From positions 357,575-421,574 of the forward strand of contig NZ_JALNTW010000003.1 in NCBI RefSeq assembly GCF_023161665.1: a DNA stretch of 64,000 nt, read 5' to 3'. This DNA comes from Shewanella sp. 1CM18E (GTDB lineage Bacteria > Pseudomonadota > Gammaproteobacteria > Enterobacterales > Shewanellaceae). The notes beneath the pieces are model-generated. The model made no database searches. It saw nothing but the letters and a program-made list of their open reading frames with translations, and was not told the origin of the DNA. Each line of letters starts with the position of its first letter. Position 1 is the first letter of the stretch. The position numbers were made by a program, and so were the translations under genes. Below are positions 42,331 through 52,110 of the stretch, one piece after another.

Positions 42331-42354
42331 AAAAAAGGCCCTCATTTGAGGGCC
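42331..42354 (-). terminator. Terminator of the subtilase gene
   Basis: GGCCCTCA / TGAGGGCC with a 2-nt loop and eight U residues on the minus strand. Confidence 0.9.
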
Positions 42355-42428
42355 GAAGAAAATAAGGTTAAGCGTTGTGAAAACAATGAAAACGTTTACT
42401 TAACCTTAGTACTCTAAAAATCTTGGTA

Positions 42429-45400
42429 TTAATGCAGTTTTTTACGACCAGCTGCAAATAAGCCAAGTAATGCAAGACCTAAGAAACCTAAACTACCACC
42501 ACTTGAATCCGTCTCAGGTGCAGGCTCTGCCACCTCTGGTTGTGGGGTACTTGTTGTCGGTTCGGTTCCGTCAGAATTAACGGTAAGCATAAAGCTTGTG
42601 CTAACCGCATCATTCGGGAAAGCCATATCGTGGGCTGTTACGCTCACCATAGTTTCACCATGCCAATCAGCATCAGGAGTTAGTGTCACCATGTTGCCTT
42701 CAACCGTTGCAGTCACGTTGTCTGCAGCTACTTGAATGCCATTAGCGGTGTTCTCTTTGTCCTGTACCATGACTTCAAAGCTGATGCTGTTGTTCTCATC
42801 AACGCTCATATTACTCAGTGCACCAATCGCAAGGTTTGATGGCACGTTAAGTGAAGTACTGGTAGTGATGCTGTCGCTACCTGTGTAGTCGCTATCTACA
42901 TCAATTTGTAGATCTTGACCTACGCTGGCTGCACCAACACGTACAGAGAATGACAGATCAATGGCTGTTTGCTCAGGACCGAAGTAGTTAGCACAAACCA
43001 CTAGACCTTCTGAGATTTTTTCATCGACATCATCAAAAGCAAAACTTGAACCACTATAACCGTATGCTGGACCAAAGGTGCCGCGTGGACCATGGAAACC
43101 ATGCAGACCGATTGAGCCTAAGTGCGACTTCTGACCACTGATTTTATCGTAGGCAAAAATAAACTCATGCTCACCTGCTGCAAAGTTAAGCTCTGTAGAG
43201 GCAAGTAGCTCAAAGCTATAACGCGCATCGTAGTCAGGGTCGAAGTTAACACCAAAGGCAAACTCTTGACGCATGTTGTCCCACTCAACGATTAAGTAAC
43301 GACCGTCAGTTGTCGAGGCAAGCGATACACCATCGTAAGACTCTGTGTCCATGTTGAACTCTGGCATGATCATGCCATCGCCTCGCCAAAGTGGCGCTAT
43401 AACTGTATCTGGGAAGAATTGCCCATCCATTGGGAAGTGCAATGACCAGAACAGTGGCATGCTGTCTAACTGAATGAAACCACCTGGTGAAATAGATAAA
43501 ACATCTTCTTCCATGTAGTCAGGGTTGTTGTTATAAAGCGGGATCCTATCGATACCAAATAGACTAAGTGGAATAGTTAAGATCTCATTGGCACGGCCGC
43601 TAATTGCAAACTCTGGCTCAATATTAGCTTCTTTATACAAGTCTAAGTAATACGGATTTGACCCTACAGGAACGCGACAGGTTAAGTCATTTTCACTGGT
43701 AGTAAATTGATACTCTCGGGCTTGTGTATTACTGGCTTGCTGCATAGTGGCAAGGTTGATTTGGTTACCTTCAACTGTCAGCGAATCAGCCAAGTCTTGG
43801 TTATTACTGCTAGCCATTACTGAATCAGCTACTAGCTGTAAGCCGTCAGGTAGGGCTATCTGCATGTTGGCATCACGCTCAAGACCTAACATGTTTGGTG
43901 CCAATTGCACGTTTACTTGAACAATGTCACCTTCTTTCGCTTGCTGCTGGCTGGTGCTAATCATCAGGTCATCACCGGCATGGACTAAGTTAAGCGCCAT
44001 CTTGCCAAGGTTACCGACATTGTCAGCGCTATTACCTACTTCAACTAAACCGTAAAAACGATCACCTTTTTTAGCGCCATCTAGCGACCAGTTGATTGCT
44101 AGGTTATATGGATCAATACCATTAGTGGTTTGTGGGCCTGTTACGCTAAGGTCACCACTATCTGCACTTGGGATCACAGCTAAGCTAGTTGTGATGGTAT
44201 CAAGGGTATCTTCTTCAATATCACTCCATGGACGTTTGAAGTTACCTAGCATTGCCCAATAACGGCCTGGCATCGGATTATTAATCGCACAATAATCTTG
44301 CACATCGGTAAATGAATAACAAATCGCTTCGTCATACCATTCAACCATGCCATTATCGTTGAGATCCATACCGATATCGAGTGAGCTTGCAGCAGCTTTA
44401 TCTTGCGATACCTGCTCCCAGACTATACGTGCTGTGCCTTCTGGTACGTCAAAGAAATGCAGTTTAATACCTGGGTTATCCATTAAGGTTTCAGGATCAT
44501 TAAAGTCGATATAAGCAGCACTTAGCTGGCTTTCAATGACCTCTCCAGCTGTTAAGCCATGAACTTTAACGTTCAGCTCAGCGACTTCTTTAGTCATGAG
44601 TTCAGGCGTTAGCATAGTGCCGTTATCACGGTGGATTAGACCTGATACGATTTCAGGTAGGGTTGAGCCGCTAAAGCTGGCAATAACCGGTAAGTACTGA
44701 TCTGGAATCGCTGTATTTGCAGGGGTTAGATTGACCTTGCCAAATAGGTCTAGATTAGCAGAACTTGCATTTACTGAGGTTACATCAAGTACTTTTGCCG
44801 TGACCATGATGCTCTGTGTTTCACCCGCTTTTACCGTAAAGGTTTTTGGGTGAACATCTAGCTCTAAGAACGGCGCGCCATCCATATCTAGGACTTCGGT
44901 ATCAACGGTCCATTCGCCGTCTTGAGTCGCGGTAAAGGTACGCATCCAAGTACAAGTGCTCTTACACTCTGCATTGACTAGATATGGTACGTTTAGTGCC
45001 GTGACATCACCGCCTTCCATAGGGTTAGCTGCGCGGTAGTTGTCACCATTTTCATCCATTACTAGACCGGCTTTTACAGCACGGGCGACATTGATAACAC
45101 CGCTACCCATTTGGTGGAAGGTCGCAGTTTCAAGTGTTGGTGGATAGTCATTGTTATAAGCTTTACCTGACTGCGCCGTCATCATTAATGCAGACTGGAT
45201 CATTGCGGGTGTCCACTGAGGGTGCGCTTGGGTCAGCAAGGCTAGGGCACCGGCGACATGAGGGCCAGACATTGAGGTACCACTAATAGCGACATAGTCA
45301 CTTGGTGCTGGGTACAGGCTAAATGGCATTTCATCTGAGTAAGCTGCAAATACATCGACCCCAGGTGCTGATACATTCGGTACCATAGTATTAGGGTTGG

Positions 45401-47339
45401 TTGTACTTGGGCCACGAGAAGAGAAGTTAGCTAAAATATCGGCTTCGCGCTCGCTTGCTGCTATTTCTGATTCATAAATACTGATTTGCGGGGTGGCAGT
45501 TGAATTGGCAACCCAATCAACTAATGCATTACCTGCATCATAATCGACGTGGATACCCGGGATTGGGAACGGGTTTAAGTTCAGGCTGTTGCCGCCTTGA
45601 CCGTCATCCCAAGAGATAGCGTTATAAAGGATTACGCCACCTGCGCCGCCTTCTGCAACATTGATTCCCTTTTGTACACGGGCAATGTCGCCACGTTTAC
45701 AAAGCACAATGTCGTTGCTATCGAATGTACCTTCAGCAAATGGCTCTAAACAAAGACCATCGCCAAAGTTTGCTGCATCGACTAAGTTACCGGTAAAGTC
45801 GCCTGTGATGCCGTAACCTTCAATATCATCAGGGGCATTGTCGCCAACATAATCACTAATTCGGCCTGCGATAGGCTCAATTTGACGGCCATGAGTGCTG
45901 GCCGCAACTGAGGTTAACCAAGGTGATACATGGTCAATATAAGATGGACCATACTGGCCCCAGTTACCTGCTGACGCAGCAACAGAGATACCGGCTTCAC
46001 GGGCTGAGAGAAACGCCATTTCAATGGCATCGTACCAAGGTAGTGATTCAAGGCCACCAATTGAGAAGTTGATAACATCAACGCCATCAACAATGGCATC
46101 TTCAATTGCTGCTACGAGCGCATCACCAGGACAGCCACCGAAGGTTTCGCCAAATGAGCCACCGCCTGGGTAACAAACCTGGTAAGCGATAATATTGGCA
46201 CGTGGTGCGACACCTGAAATTTCAGGGAACACTAGTGGCGTATCGAAACCGTCAGACTTTTCTTCCATCCCCGCGAGCTGGTAAGCGACATTTTTTAATA
46301 CGTTGCCCGCAACAGTACCTGCGGTGTGAGAACCGTGACCGTTGTAATCTTCACCTGTAGGGGCACGTTTGTAGTCGACTTCCCATTCAGGGATGTCAGG
46401 TTGGAAGATAGGATCTTTAAAGGTGTCTGTAATGATGTCGTATGAACGTACACCAATCAGTTTGCTGTTACACATGTTTGGATATTCAACACAGTCACCA
46501 ACAAAGTTACCTTCGCCGAGTGGGTTACTGTGAACATAACCATCGCCGGAAACGGCTGCAAATGATGGGTGATCAGAGTTAATACCAGTATCGATAATAC
46601 CGGCAACAATACCTTCACCGCGCATTTCTACACTATTTGGTACACCGTTTCCTTGCCAAATCATATCGGCACCGATGTGCTTTGGGCCGACATCAGTAAA
46701 CAGTTTATATTCTTTAGCGCGAGTCACTGCTTTTACACCTGGCAATTCGGCGACTTTAGCCGCTTCATGCTGGCTTAGACTCATAGTCATACCGTTTAGA
46801 GCCACATTAAAGCGACGTTTAATTTCTGCGCGAGGTGCTACGGCTCTGATTTTGCTGGCAGTAACATCTTGGCTCTCTGTAAGGAAGTTTCGATAGTTTT
46901 TAACGGCATCACTGTTAATATCGAGAGTGCCAAAACGCTCATTACTGCGCATTGAAGGTTGCTTGCTACGCGGTGATGTTGCGGCATAATCGGGACGTTC
47001 ACCTTGGTAAAGTGCGATAGGTGAATCCATTAATTGAATAATGTAAGTGTGTTCACCTTCGATTTCGTCTTCCCATACAAATGGTGCTTTATGGCTGCTG
47101 CCTTTAGCTGCACGGTGGACGTTCATGCCGACTTGGCCAGGGCGATTAGCGGTATTAACACCAGGATGCTTTGGCTTATTTTTAAATTGTTCTATTTGCT
47201 CTGGTGTCAGTTTGATCCCCATTAGGTCGCTATTGCCACCATTTTGGTTATCCAGAGATAGGGGATCTGCAACTAGCGTCCCTAGCCCTGTAGCATATAG
47301 CGCCGCTAGCGTGACGATGCTAATTTTTTTGAGTTTCAT
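42429..47339 (-). CDS. Large secreted subtilisin-like serine protease (S8) with GlyGly-CTERM tail
   Basis: 1636 residues. Signal peptide (MKLKKISIVTLAALYATGLG), an inhibitor-like propeptide (about 90-215), then the S8 catalytic domain with Asp250 (IIDTGINSDH), His335 (NGHGSHTAGT) and Ser689 (GTSMSGPHVAG). A PA domain is inserted before the Ser (around 500-620). The C-terminal half holds beta-rich repeats and a cadherin-like segment (SFMLTVNSDG). It ends in a GlyGly-CTERM-type sorting tail: SSGGSLGFLGLALLG then a hydrophobic run and basic RKK. It would be exported and anchored or released by a rhombosortase. A LysR gene lies divergently 288 bp away. Confidence 0.93.
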   Translation of the reverse strand: MKLKKISIVTLAALYATGLGTLVADPLSLDNQNGGNSDLMGIKLTPEQIEQFKNKPKHPGVNTANRPGQVGMNVHRAAKGSSHKAPFVWEDEIEGEHTYIIQLMDSPIALYQGERPDYAATSPRSKQPSMRSNERFGTLDINSDAVKNYRNFLTESQDVTASKIRAVAPRAEIKRRFNVALNGMTMSLSQHEAAKVAELPGVKAVTRAKEYKLFTDVGPKHIGADMIWQGNGVPNSVEMRGEGIVAGIIDTGINSDHPSFAAVSGDGYVHSNPLGEGNFVGDCVEYPNMCNSKLIGVRSYDIITDTFKDPIFQPDIPEWEVDYKRAPTGEDYNGHGSHTAGTVAGNVLKNVAYQLAGMEEKSDGFDTPLVFPEISGVAPRANIIAYQVCYPGGGSFGETFGGCPGDALVAAIEDAIVDGVDVINFSIGGLESLPWYDAIEMAFLSAREAGISVAASAGNWGQYGPSYIDHVSPWLTSVAASTHGRQIEPIAGRISDYVGDNAPDDIEGYGITGDFTGNLVDAANFGDGLCLEPFAEGTFDSNDIVLCKRGDIARVQKGINVAEGGAGGVILYNAISWDDGQGGNSLNLNPFPIPGIHVDYDAGNALVDWVANSTATPQISIYESEIAASEREADILANFSSRGPSTTNPNTMVPNVSAPGVDVFAAYSDEMPFSLYPAPSDYVAISGTSMSGPHVAGALALLTQAHPQWTPAMIQSALMMTAQSGKAYNNDYPPTLETATFHQMGSGVINVARAVKAGLVMDENGDNYRAANPMEGGDVTALNVPYLVNAECKSTCTWMRTFTATQDGEWTVDTEVLDMDGAPFLELDVHPKTFTVKAGETQSIMVTAKVLDVTSVNASSANLDLFGKVNLTPANTAIPDQYLPVIASFSGSTLPEIVSGLIHRDNGTMLTPELMTKEVAELNVKVHGLTAGEVIESQLSAAYIDFNDPETLMDNPGIKLHFFDVPEGTARIVWEQVSQDKAAASSLDIGMDLNDNGMVEWYDEAICYSFTDVQDYCAINNPMPGRYWAMLGNFKRPWSDIEEDTLDTITTSLAVIPSADSGDLSVTGPQTTNGIDPYNLAINWSLDGAKKGDRFYGLVEVGNSADNVGNLGKMALNLVHAGDDLMISTSQQQAKEGDIVQVNVQLAPNMLGLERDANMQIALPDGLQLVADSVMASSNNQDLADSLTVEGNQINLATMQQASNTQAREYQFTTSENDLTCRVPVGSNPYYLDLYKEANIEPEFAISGRANEILTIPLSLFGIDRIPLYNNNPDYMEEDVLSISPGGFIQLDSMPLFWSLHFPMDGQFFPDTVIAPLWRGDGMIMPEFNMDTESYDGVSLASTTDGRYLIVEWDNMRQEFAFGVNFDPDYDARYSFELLASTELNFAAGEHEFIFAYDKISGQKSHLGSIGLHGFHGPRGTFGPAYGYSGSSFAFDDVDEKISEGLVVCANYFGPEQTAIDLSFSVRVGAASVGQDLQIDVDSDYTGSDSITTSTSLNVPSNLAIGALSNMSVDENNSISFEVMVQDKENTANGIQVAADNVTATVEGNMVTLTPDADWHGETMVSVTAHDMAFPNDAVSTSFMLTVNSDGTEPTTSTPQPEVAEPAPETDSSGGSLGFLGLALLGLFAAGRKKLH

Positions 47340-47627
47340 GGTCCATTCCTTGTTATTTGTTTTGTTGCGAAAGTGTTGCCTTCGCAGTGCTTTTTTATCG
47401 TTAGCAAGTCATGACCGGCTAATGCGTTTTGCGTATTAGCTAATGCGTATTTTGTATACACTTTAGCGAGTGTTAATATTAATTATTTAAATAACATGCG
47501 CTTACGGTTTTAGTGGCTATGCTTTTTTTGCATCACTTACGATACAAGTTGTAACACCAGCCTGCTTGTTCGTGATTTTCAATCTCTGTATGTTGTTAAC
47601 TTGTTAACCGTTGGCTTTGGATGAGTC

Positions 47628-48533
47628 ATGATTGAATTTAGACACTTAAGAAACTTTACTGTGCTGGCTCAAGAGGGAAATTACCAAAAGGCAGCGCAGC
47701 GATTGAATTTAGCTCAACCATCATTGAGCCGCAGTATTCAAAGGCTAGAAGACTTGCTAGGTACTGAGCTATTAAATCGCGGGCATCAAGCGATGTCGCT
47801 AACTGCGTCGGGCGAGTTGGTGCTTAGTCATAGTGAAGAGATTATTCAGGGAGTCGATACCCTAAGAAAAGAGTTGCAGTACCTACAAGGTAAAAGTAGT
47901 GGCCATTTAGCTATTGGCGCAAGCCCTGTTCCGGCAAATACGATTTTAGGACCGACAATTGGTCGCTTTATTGATCGCTTTCCTGATGTGCATGTTGAAC
48001 TTACTGAAGGTACTTGGCAGCATAATTTAACTAAGCTTATGCAAGGTAAATTATCTTTATTGGTTACTGACGTTAAGGGAGAGGAAATTGGCAATGAAGC
48101 ATTGGTTCAGAGCTTTAATTTGCCTTCGTACAACGCGGTTTTTTGTGCTCGTAAAGATCACCCATTAGCAAGTAAATCGACGCTAACATTAGCTGATATT
48201 AGAAAGTTTCCTTTGGCGATTCCTCGAAACTTACCTGCAGGTGTATTGGATATGTTTGGCGATCTGTTTTTTCAATACCGCAGTGACTTTTCTGGCTTGC
48301 TCCACTACGACGCATTTCCACCTATTATTGGTGCGATCCAGCATTCACAAATGCTAGCTCTGACTCCACAAGTTGCTTTGCTCGATGAGAGTATCAGAAA
48401 TGAGCTGCATATTTTTACACCGCAAGATATGCCGCAACTTGATGTATGTTTTAGTGTTGTAATGCTAAGAACACAAAGCAGCATTGCCGCTAAACGTTTT
48501 TTGCAGTTAATGTTATCAGGTGCAGTGGAGTAA
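47628..48533 (+). CDS. LysR family transcriptional regulator
   Basis: 301 residues. It begins MIEFRHLRNFTVLAQEGNYQKAAQRLNLAQPSLSRSIQRLE (HTH), followed by an LTTR binding domain (GHLAIGASPVPANTILGPTI). It is divergent from the large subtilase and may regulate it. No closer subfamily can be assigned. Confidence 0.88.
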   Translation: MIEFRHLRNFTVLAQEGNYQKAAQRLNLAQPSLSRSIQRLEDLLGTELLNRGHQAMSLTASGELVLSHSEEIIQGVDTLRKELQYLQGKSSGHLAIGASPVPANTILGPTIGRFIDRFPDVHVELTEGTWQHNLTKLMQGKLSLLVTDVKGEEIGNEALVQSFNLPSYNAVFCARKDHPLASKSTLTLADIRKFPLAIPRNLPAGVLDMFGDLFFQYRSDFSGLLHYDAFPPIIGAIQHSQMLALTPQVALLDESIRNELHIFTPQDMPQLDVCFSVVMLRTQSSIAAKRFLQLMLSGAVE

Positions 48534-48549
48534 TAAGGGATATTGAAAC

Positions 48550-48590
48550 GCCCTATAAGTTGCAGCGTAAGAGCGACTTATAGGGCTTTG
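48550..48590 (+). terminator. Terminator after the LysR gene
   Basis: GCCCTATAAGT / ACTTATAGGGC, 11-bp stem with a 15-nt loop, then TTTGCTTATT. Confidence 0.7.
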
Positions 48591-48629
48591 CTTATTCGGC
48601 TTTTTTATCAATGTTTACTGGATAAACGG

Positions 48630-49571
48630 TTATTGTGCTAATTCAATTTTACCGCTGATAGTAGAAACATTGAGCTCTGCATTACCACTACCTGTTTGAA
48701 ATTTTAAGTAACTCTGCGGTGAGTACTTTCCTTTTGATACTGGATCGTTTGTCAGCTTATTGATAATTTTTCCGCCGGGTCCACCATTGATATCAACACT
48801 TACATCGGCTGCACTTAAGAACTTAATCTCGATATCGCCACTTACACTTCCAAGAGTGGCACTTTCATTAAGAGTATTAAGTGATAACTCAATATCGCCA
48901 CTCACTGTTTTGATATTTAAGTTATCTACTTTTGCTAGCGCGATAGTTGCATCGCCTGAGACCGATTCTACTGATACTTTGTTAGCCTGAGTATCAGCGG
49001 TAAGCTCACCACTAACGAGTTGGTAACGTAAGGTGCCGCTACTTTGGGTGTCTTTAATATCACCGGATACTGTTTGTAAGCTAACTTTTCCGCTTAAACT
49101 GCGGCTCGATATATCCCCAGATACTGTTTGTAATGCGGCTTTTTGTTGTAAGTTGTTGGCTTTTATATTGCCACTAACTGAGCTGATATTAAGCTTGCCA
49201 GCTAATGAATCTAGCGCATAATCGGCAGATACACCCTCAGCGTGCAGCTTTAGCTGACTTGGCAGAGTAATCGTCAGCATTGAGCCGTCTTTATTGCTGC
49301 CGCTATATTGGCGCGGCAACTTATCTTCAATGGTCACCTTATTACCGCTAACATTGAAAATAAAGCCTTGGCTAAGTTCATCGAGCGTACCGCTGATGGC
49401 AATTTCATTTTTATCCCAAGATTTAAAAGTGACGTTACCGCGCTGTACCTTAACCTTAACGCTTGGGTCTGCCTGCACGCTTTGTTGTTGCTGAATACGT
49501 TCTGCTGCAAATGCGCTTTGGCAAAGAAATAGCGTGCTAATTGTTAAAGCACTAATCAGTTTATGGGTCAT
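48630..49571 (-). CDS. DUF4097 beta-repeat exported protein
   Basis: About 313 residues. Signal peptide (LISALTISTLFLCQSAFA|A), then a regular beta-solenoid-like domain with repeated VSGDI / VSGNI / VSGEL strands about every 18-20 residues, characteristic of DUF4097. It may be a cell-envelope adhesin-like structure. It starts at ATG 49571, overlapping the anti-sigma gene as ATGA with AAGGAG upstream. Its function in the sigma-factor operon is unknown; it may be a target or modulator. Confidence 0.88.
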   Translation of the reverse strand: MTHKLISALTISTLFLCQSAFAAERIQQQQSVQADPSVKVKVQRGNVTFKSWDKNEIAISGTLDELSQGFIFNVSGNKVTIEDKLPRQYSGSNKDGSMLTITLPSQLKLHAEGVSADYALDSLAGKLNISSVSGNIKANNLQQKAALQTVSGDISSRSLSGKVSLQTVSGDIKDTQSSGTLRYQLVSGELTADTQANKVSVESVSGDATIALAKVDNLNIKTVSGDIELSLNTLNESATLGSVSGDIEIKFLSAADVSVDINGGPGGKIINKLTNDPVSKGKYSPQSYLKFQTGSGNAELNVSTISGKIELAQ

Positions 49572-50113
49572 ATTAAAGCTCCTTGAGATAATGGCGTAAC
49601 CGGCAGTGATTGACCTTGTTGGAGTAACTCGATTTCTTTTGCTTGAGTCCATAGCCAAAGCTGCCAAAGTTCCTTGTCGTTGGGGGATTGTTGTAGTGCT
49701 TGGTAGATCTGTTCTGCGGCTTTTCTTAATTGTTTGATCCCTTCTTCGAGCGGATCGCTAAACTGGCTAGCTTGCCAATTTACATGTTGCTGCAAACTTA
49801 ATTGCTCAACCTGTTGTTGATGCTGTAACCGAATGTCAGCCAAAGTAGTGAGTAAGGCTGAGCCCTCAGTTGTTGGCTGCATATTAGCTTGCCAAAAATT
49901 GCTGCCTAACACTCCTGTGAGTAATAGGATGCTAGCAACCGCTAAACGACGCCATTGTTGCGAGCGTTTGCTGTTGGTTTGTTGAAACTCGCTTTTATCG
50001 AGTTGTTTTTCTATGCCTAGCCAAAGATCTTGCTCTGGTGCGATCTCTTTCGGCGCATGCTTTACTAACTTCGCAAGCTGACTATCTAAGTTATTAATGT
50101 TTGTATGACTCAT
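49568..50113 (-). CDS. Putative anti-sigma factor, single membrane span
   Basis: About 181 residues. A cytoplasmic N-terminus with DLWLGIEKQLDKSEF (like short anti-sigma helices), one membrane segment (RLAVASILLLTGVLGSNFW) and a periplasmic helical tail. It begins inside the end of the sigma gene with GGAGG before ATG 50113, and ends with the ATGA coupling to the DUF4097 gene. It lacks a visible zinc-binding HxxxCxxC motif. The assignment as anti-sigma rests on position and topology. Confidence 0.75.
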   Translation of the reverse strand: MSHTNINNLDSQLAKLVKHAPKEIAPEQDLWLGIEKQLDKSEFQQTNSKRSQQWRRLAVASILLLTGVLGSNFWQANMQPTTEGSALLTTLADIRLQHQQQVEQLSLQQHVNWQASQFSDPLEEGIKQLRKAAEQIYQALQQSPNDKELWQLWLWTQAKEIELLQQGQSLPVTPLSQGALI

Positions 50114-50702
50114 ACTGGCCTCCATTTTCTGCTGGGCCTATATTTGCGTTATTTAACGAGTGTTGACTCATTAACTGCTGGAGTAACTTTTGTGCGCGGT
50201 GGTATTGAGCTTTACTGGTACCTGCGCTGATCCCCATTAAACTGGCTACTTCTTCATGTTTGTAACCTTCGAGCGCATGCAGTACGAATACAATACGAGC
50301 GCGCTCCGGTAGCTTAAGTAAGATTTTATCGAGGTCTTCATATTCATCACTAACCGAGTCGATATCTACTTCATTACTGATAAAGCGAGCCCAAAATGAA
50401 CGGTGTTTCTTCACGCTTGATAGTGCCTGATTAACACTGAGCGTATGCAGCCAAGTTGTAAACTGACTTTCGCCGCGAAACAGAGGTAGCTTTTGCCAAA
50501 GCCTGACAAAGCAATCTTGGGTTGCTTCTTCCGCTAGCGTAACTTGTCCTGTAATACGCAAACAAAGGGCATACACGCGCTGGTGGTGTATTTGGTATAG
50601 CTGCTTAAAGGCGTGTTTATCACCTTGTTTAGCTTTATCTATTAGTTCAGGTTCTTGAAGTTGAGCTAACTCCAATACCTGCTTTGTTGCGGTCACTGGC
50701 AT
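50094..50702 (-). CDS. ECF-type RNA polymerase sigma factor
   Basis: 202 residues with region 2 (AFKQLYQIHHQRVYALCLRI, AEEATQDCFVRLWQKLPLF) and region 4 (LLKLPERARIVFVLHALEGY, HEEVASLMGISAGTSKAQYH). It would recruit polymerase to stress promoters. It heads a three-gene operon with an anti-sigma factor and a DUF4097 protein, overlapping the former by 20 bases. Start ATG 50702 is the most upstream available near TTCC/AAGGAAAT. Confidence 0.92.
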   Translation of the reverse strand: MPVTATKQVLELAQLQEPELIDKAKQGDKHAFKQLYQIHHQRVYALCLRITGQVTLAEEATQDCFVRLWQKLPLFRGESQFTTWLHTLSVNQALSSVKKHRSFWARFISNEVDIDSVSDEYEDLDKILLKLPERARIVFVLHALEGYKHEEVASLMGISAGTSKAQYHRAQKLLQQLMSQHSLNNANIGPAENGGQYESYKH

Positions 50703-50853
50703 TTCCTTGTGCGCGGTCGATATATATAAGACATAGCCAATAGCTAAAAAGGTTTAAATGCAATAGAAATTATTTTTAGAGACGGAGGCTAAGCTGAGCG
50801 CAGGCATAGTTTGTAAAAGGAAATGAGTGACTAAGATCAGTTGCAGTAAAACA

Positions 50854-50877
50854 AAAGGAGCAATAGATGCTCCTTTA
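50854..50877 (-). terminator. Terminator of the ornithine cyclodeaminase-family gene
   Basis: AAAGGAGCA / TGCTCCTTT with a 5-nt loop. TTTTGTTTT follows on the minus strand. Confidence 0.8.
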
Positions 50878-50912
50878 ATATGTTGGGGCCAGCCGTTATA
50901 CCAATTCGCCTG

Positions 50913-51860
50913 TTAGCTTAGTTTGGCAAAAACGAGCTGAGCGCCAACAAGGTCGGCAAGTGCAGTGCCGACTGTTTTGAATAAGGTTATTTCAGTAGCA
51001 CTGGTTCGGCCTGAGATCTCACCTTTACAAAGTTGGCCTAGTTCACCCTTTACCTCGCTTAATGCAAATACACCCTCTTTTTCAGGGATTAATAAGTCAC
51101 CAGCTTCGGCAAAAACATTGATTTTTGAATCGACAAACACCGAGGATTTCACAATCAGTTGGCTATCAAGTTCACGCTTGTCGTGGTTGTGGTTGCCAAC
51201 AAAGTCTGTATGAGTGCCTGGTTGTACCCAATTACCATCAAATAGTGGTGTTGCTGATCCCGTAGCGCAGCTGATGATATCGGCCTCACGTACGCTTTGC
51301 TCAATGTCAGTACATAGTAGTACTTCAATATCTGGGCGTTTATTTCTTATTAGCTCAATAGTTTTTTGAGCCTTGGTGTCGCTACGTCCACAAACGGTAA
51401 TTTGGGTTATTGGGCGCACACTCGCGTGAGCAAGAGCCATGAAGTGGGCTAGCTTACCGGTGCCGAAAACTAATAGCTTGTTAGAATCTTTACGAGATAA
51501 GAAGCGACTACCTAGTGCGGAAATAGCAGCAGTACGCCAAAAGGTCACGCTAGTGCCGTCTACAAGTGCCTGGGGCTCACCAGTTTCGCGACTAAACAGC
51601 ATTATCTTTGAGTAAAGACTAGCAAGCTCAGGAGACTTGTTAGGGTTATTAGGAAAGTAAGTGAAGGCTTTTACTGCAATCGATTGCTCATTCCAAGAAG
51701 GCAGAACTGCAAATGCGTCATGATGCTGAGGCGAGTTATCCAACTCAAATACTCGACGCTGTGGCATTCCTGCTGGACGGGAAAATGTTTCAGCTAAAGC
51801 ATTGATTAAATCTGGAAAATTAAGCGATTGGTGAACGGACTCTGCATTAATGACGATCAT
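50913..51860 (-). CDS. Ornithine cyclodeaminase / mu-crystallin family enzyme
   Basis: 315 residues. Family pieces: FPDLINALAETFSRP at the start, AVKAFTYFPNNPNKSPEL, the substrate-binding DGTSVTFWRTAAISAL and the nucleotide-binding LLVFGTGKLAHF. Members include ornithine cyclodeaminases and delta-1-pyrroline-2-carboxylate or ketimine reductases. The sequence alone does not decide, and no proline or hydroxyproline genes are adjacent. Monocistronic, with its own terminator. Confidence 0.85.
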   Translation of the reverse strand: MIVINAESVHQSLNFPDLINALAETFSRPAGMPQRRVFELDNSPQHHDAFAVLPSWNEQSIAVKAFTYFPNNPNKSPELASLYSKIMLFSRETGEPQALVDGTSVTFWRTAAISALGSRFLSRKDSNKLLVFGTGKLAHFMALAHASVRPITQITVCGRSDTKAQKTIELIRNKRPDIEVLLCTDIEQSVREADIISCATGSATPLFDGNWVQPGTHTDFVGNHNHDKRELDSQLIVKSSVFVDSKINVFAEAGDLLIPEKEGVFALSEVKGELGQLCKGEISGRTSATEITLFKTVGTALADLVGAQLVFAKLS

Positions 51861-52110
51861 AAAACCTCCTTTAAAGTATATTTTATACTATTTGTGAGGC
51901 TGGTTTGAGTCAAATTAGTTTTCGGTGGTTAATTATATTTCAACTTAATAATTAGAATGTTAGCGTGTGTTGGTTAATGTTTGCGGTTTTTGGGCTTTTT
52001 TGTAGTTAAATCTGCTATATAATCGGCCGATAAAGATCTGTGACAGGTAAAGGCGATACTTAATCCAGTGTTTCCTAAAGTAATATCAGCAAATAATAAG
52101 AGATGTAAAA

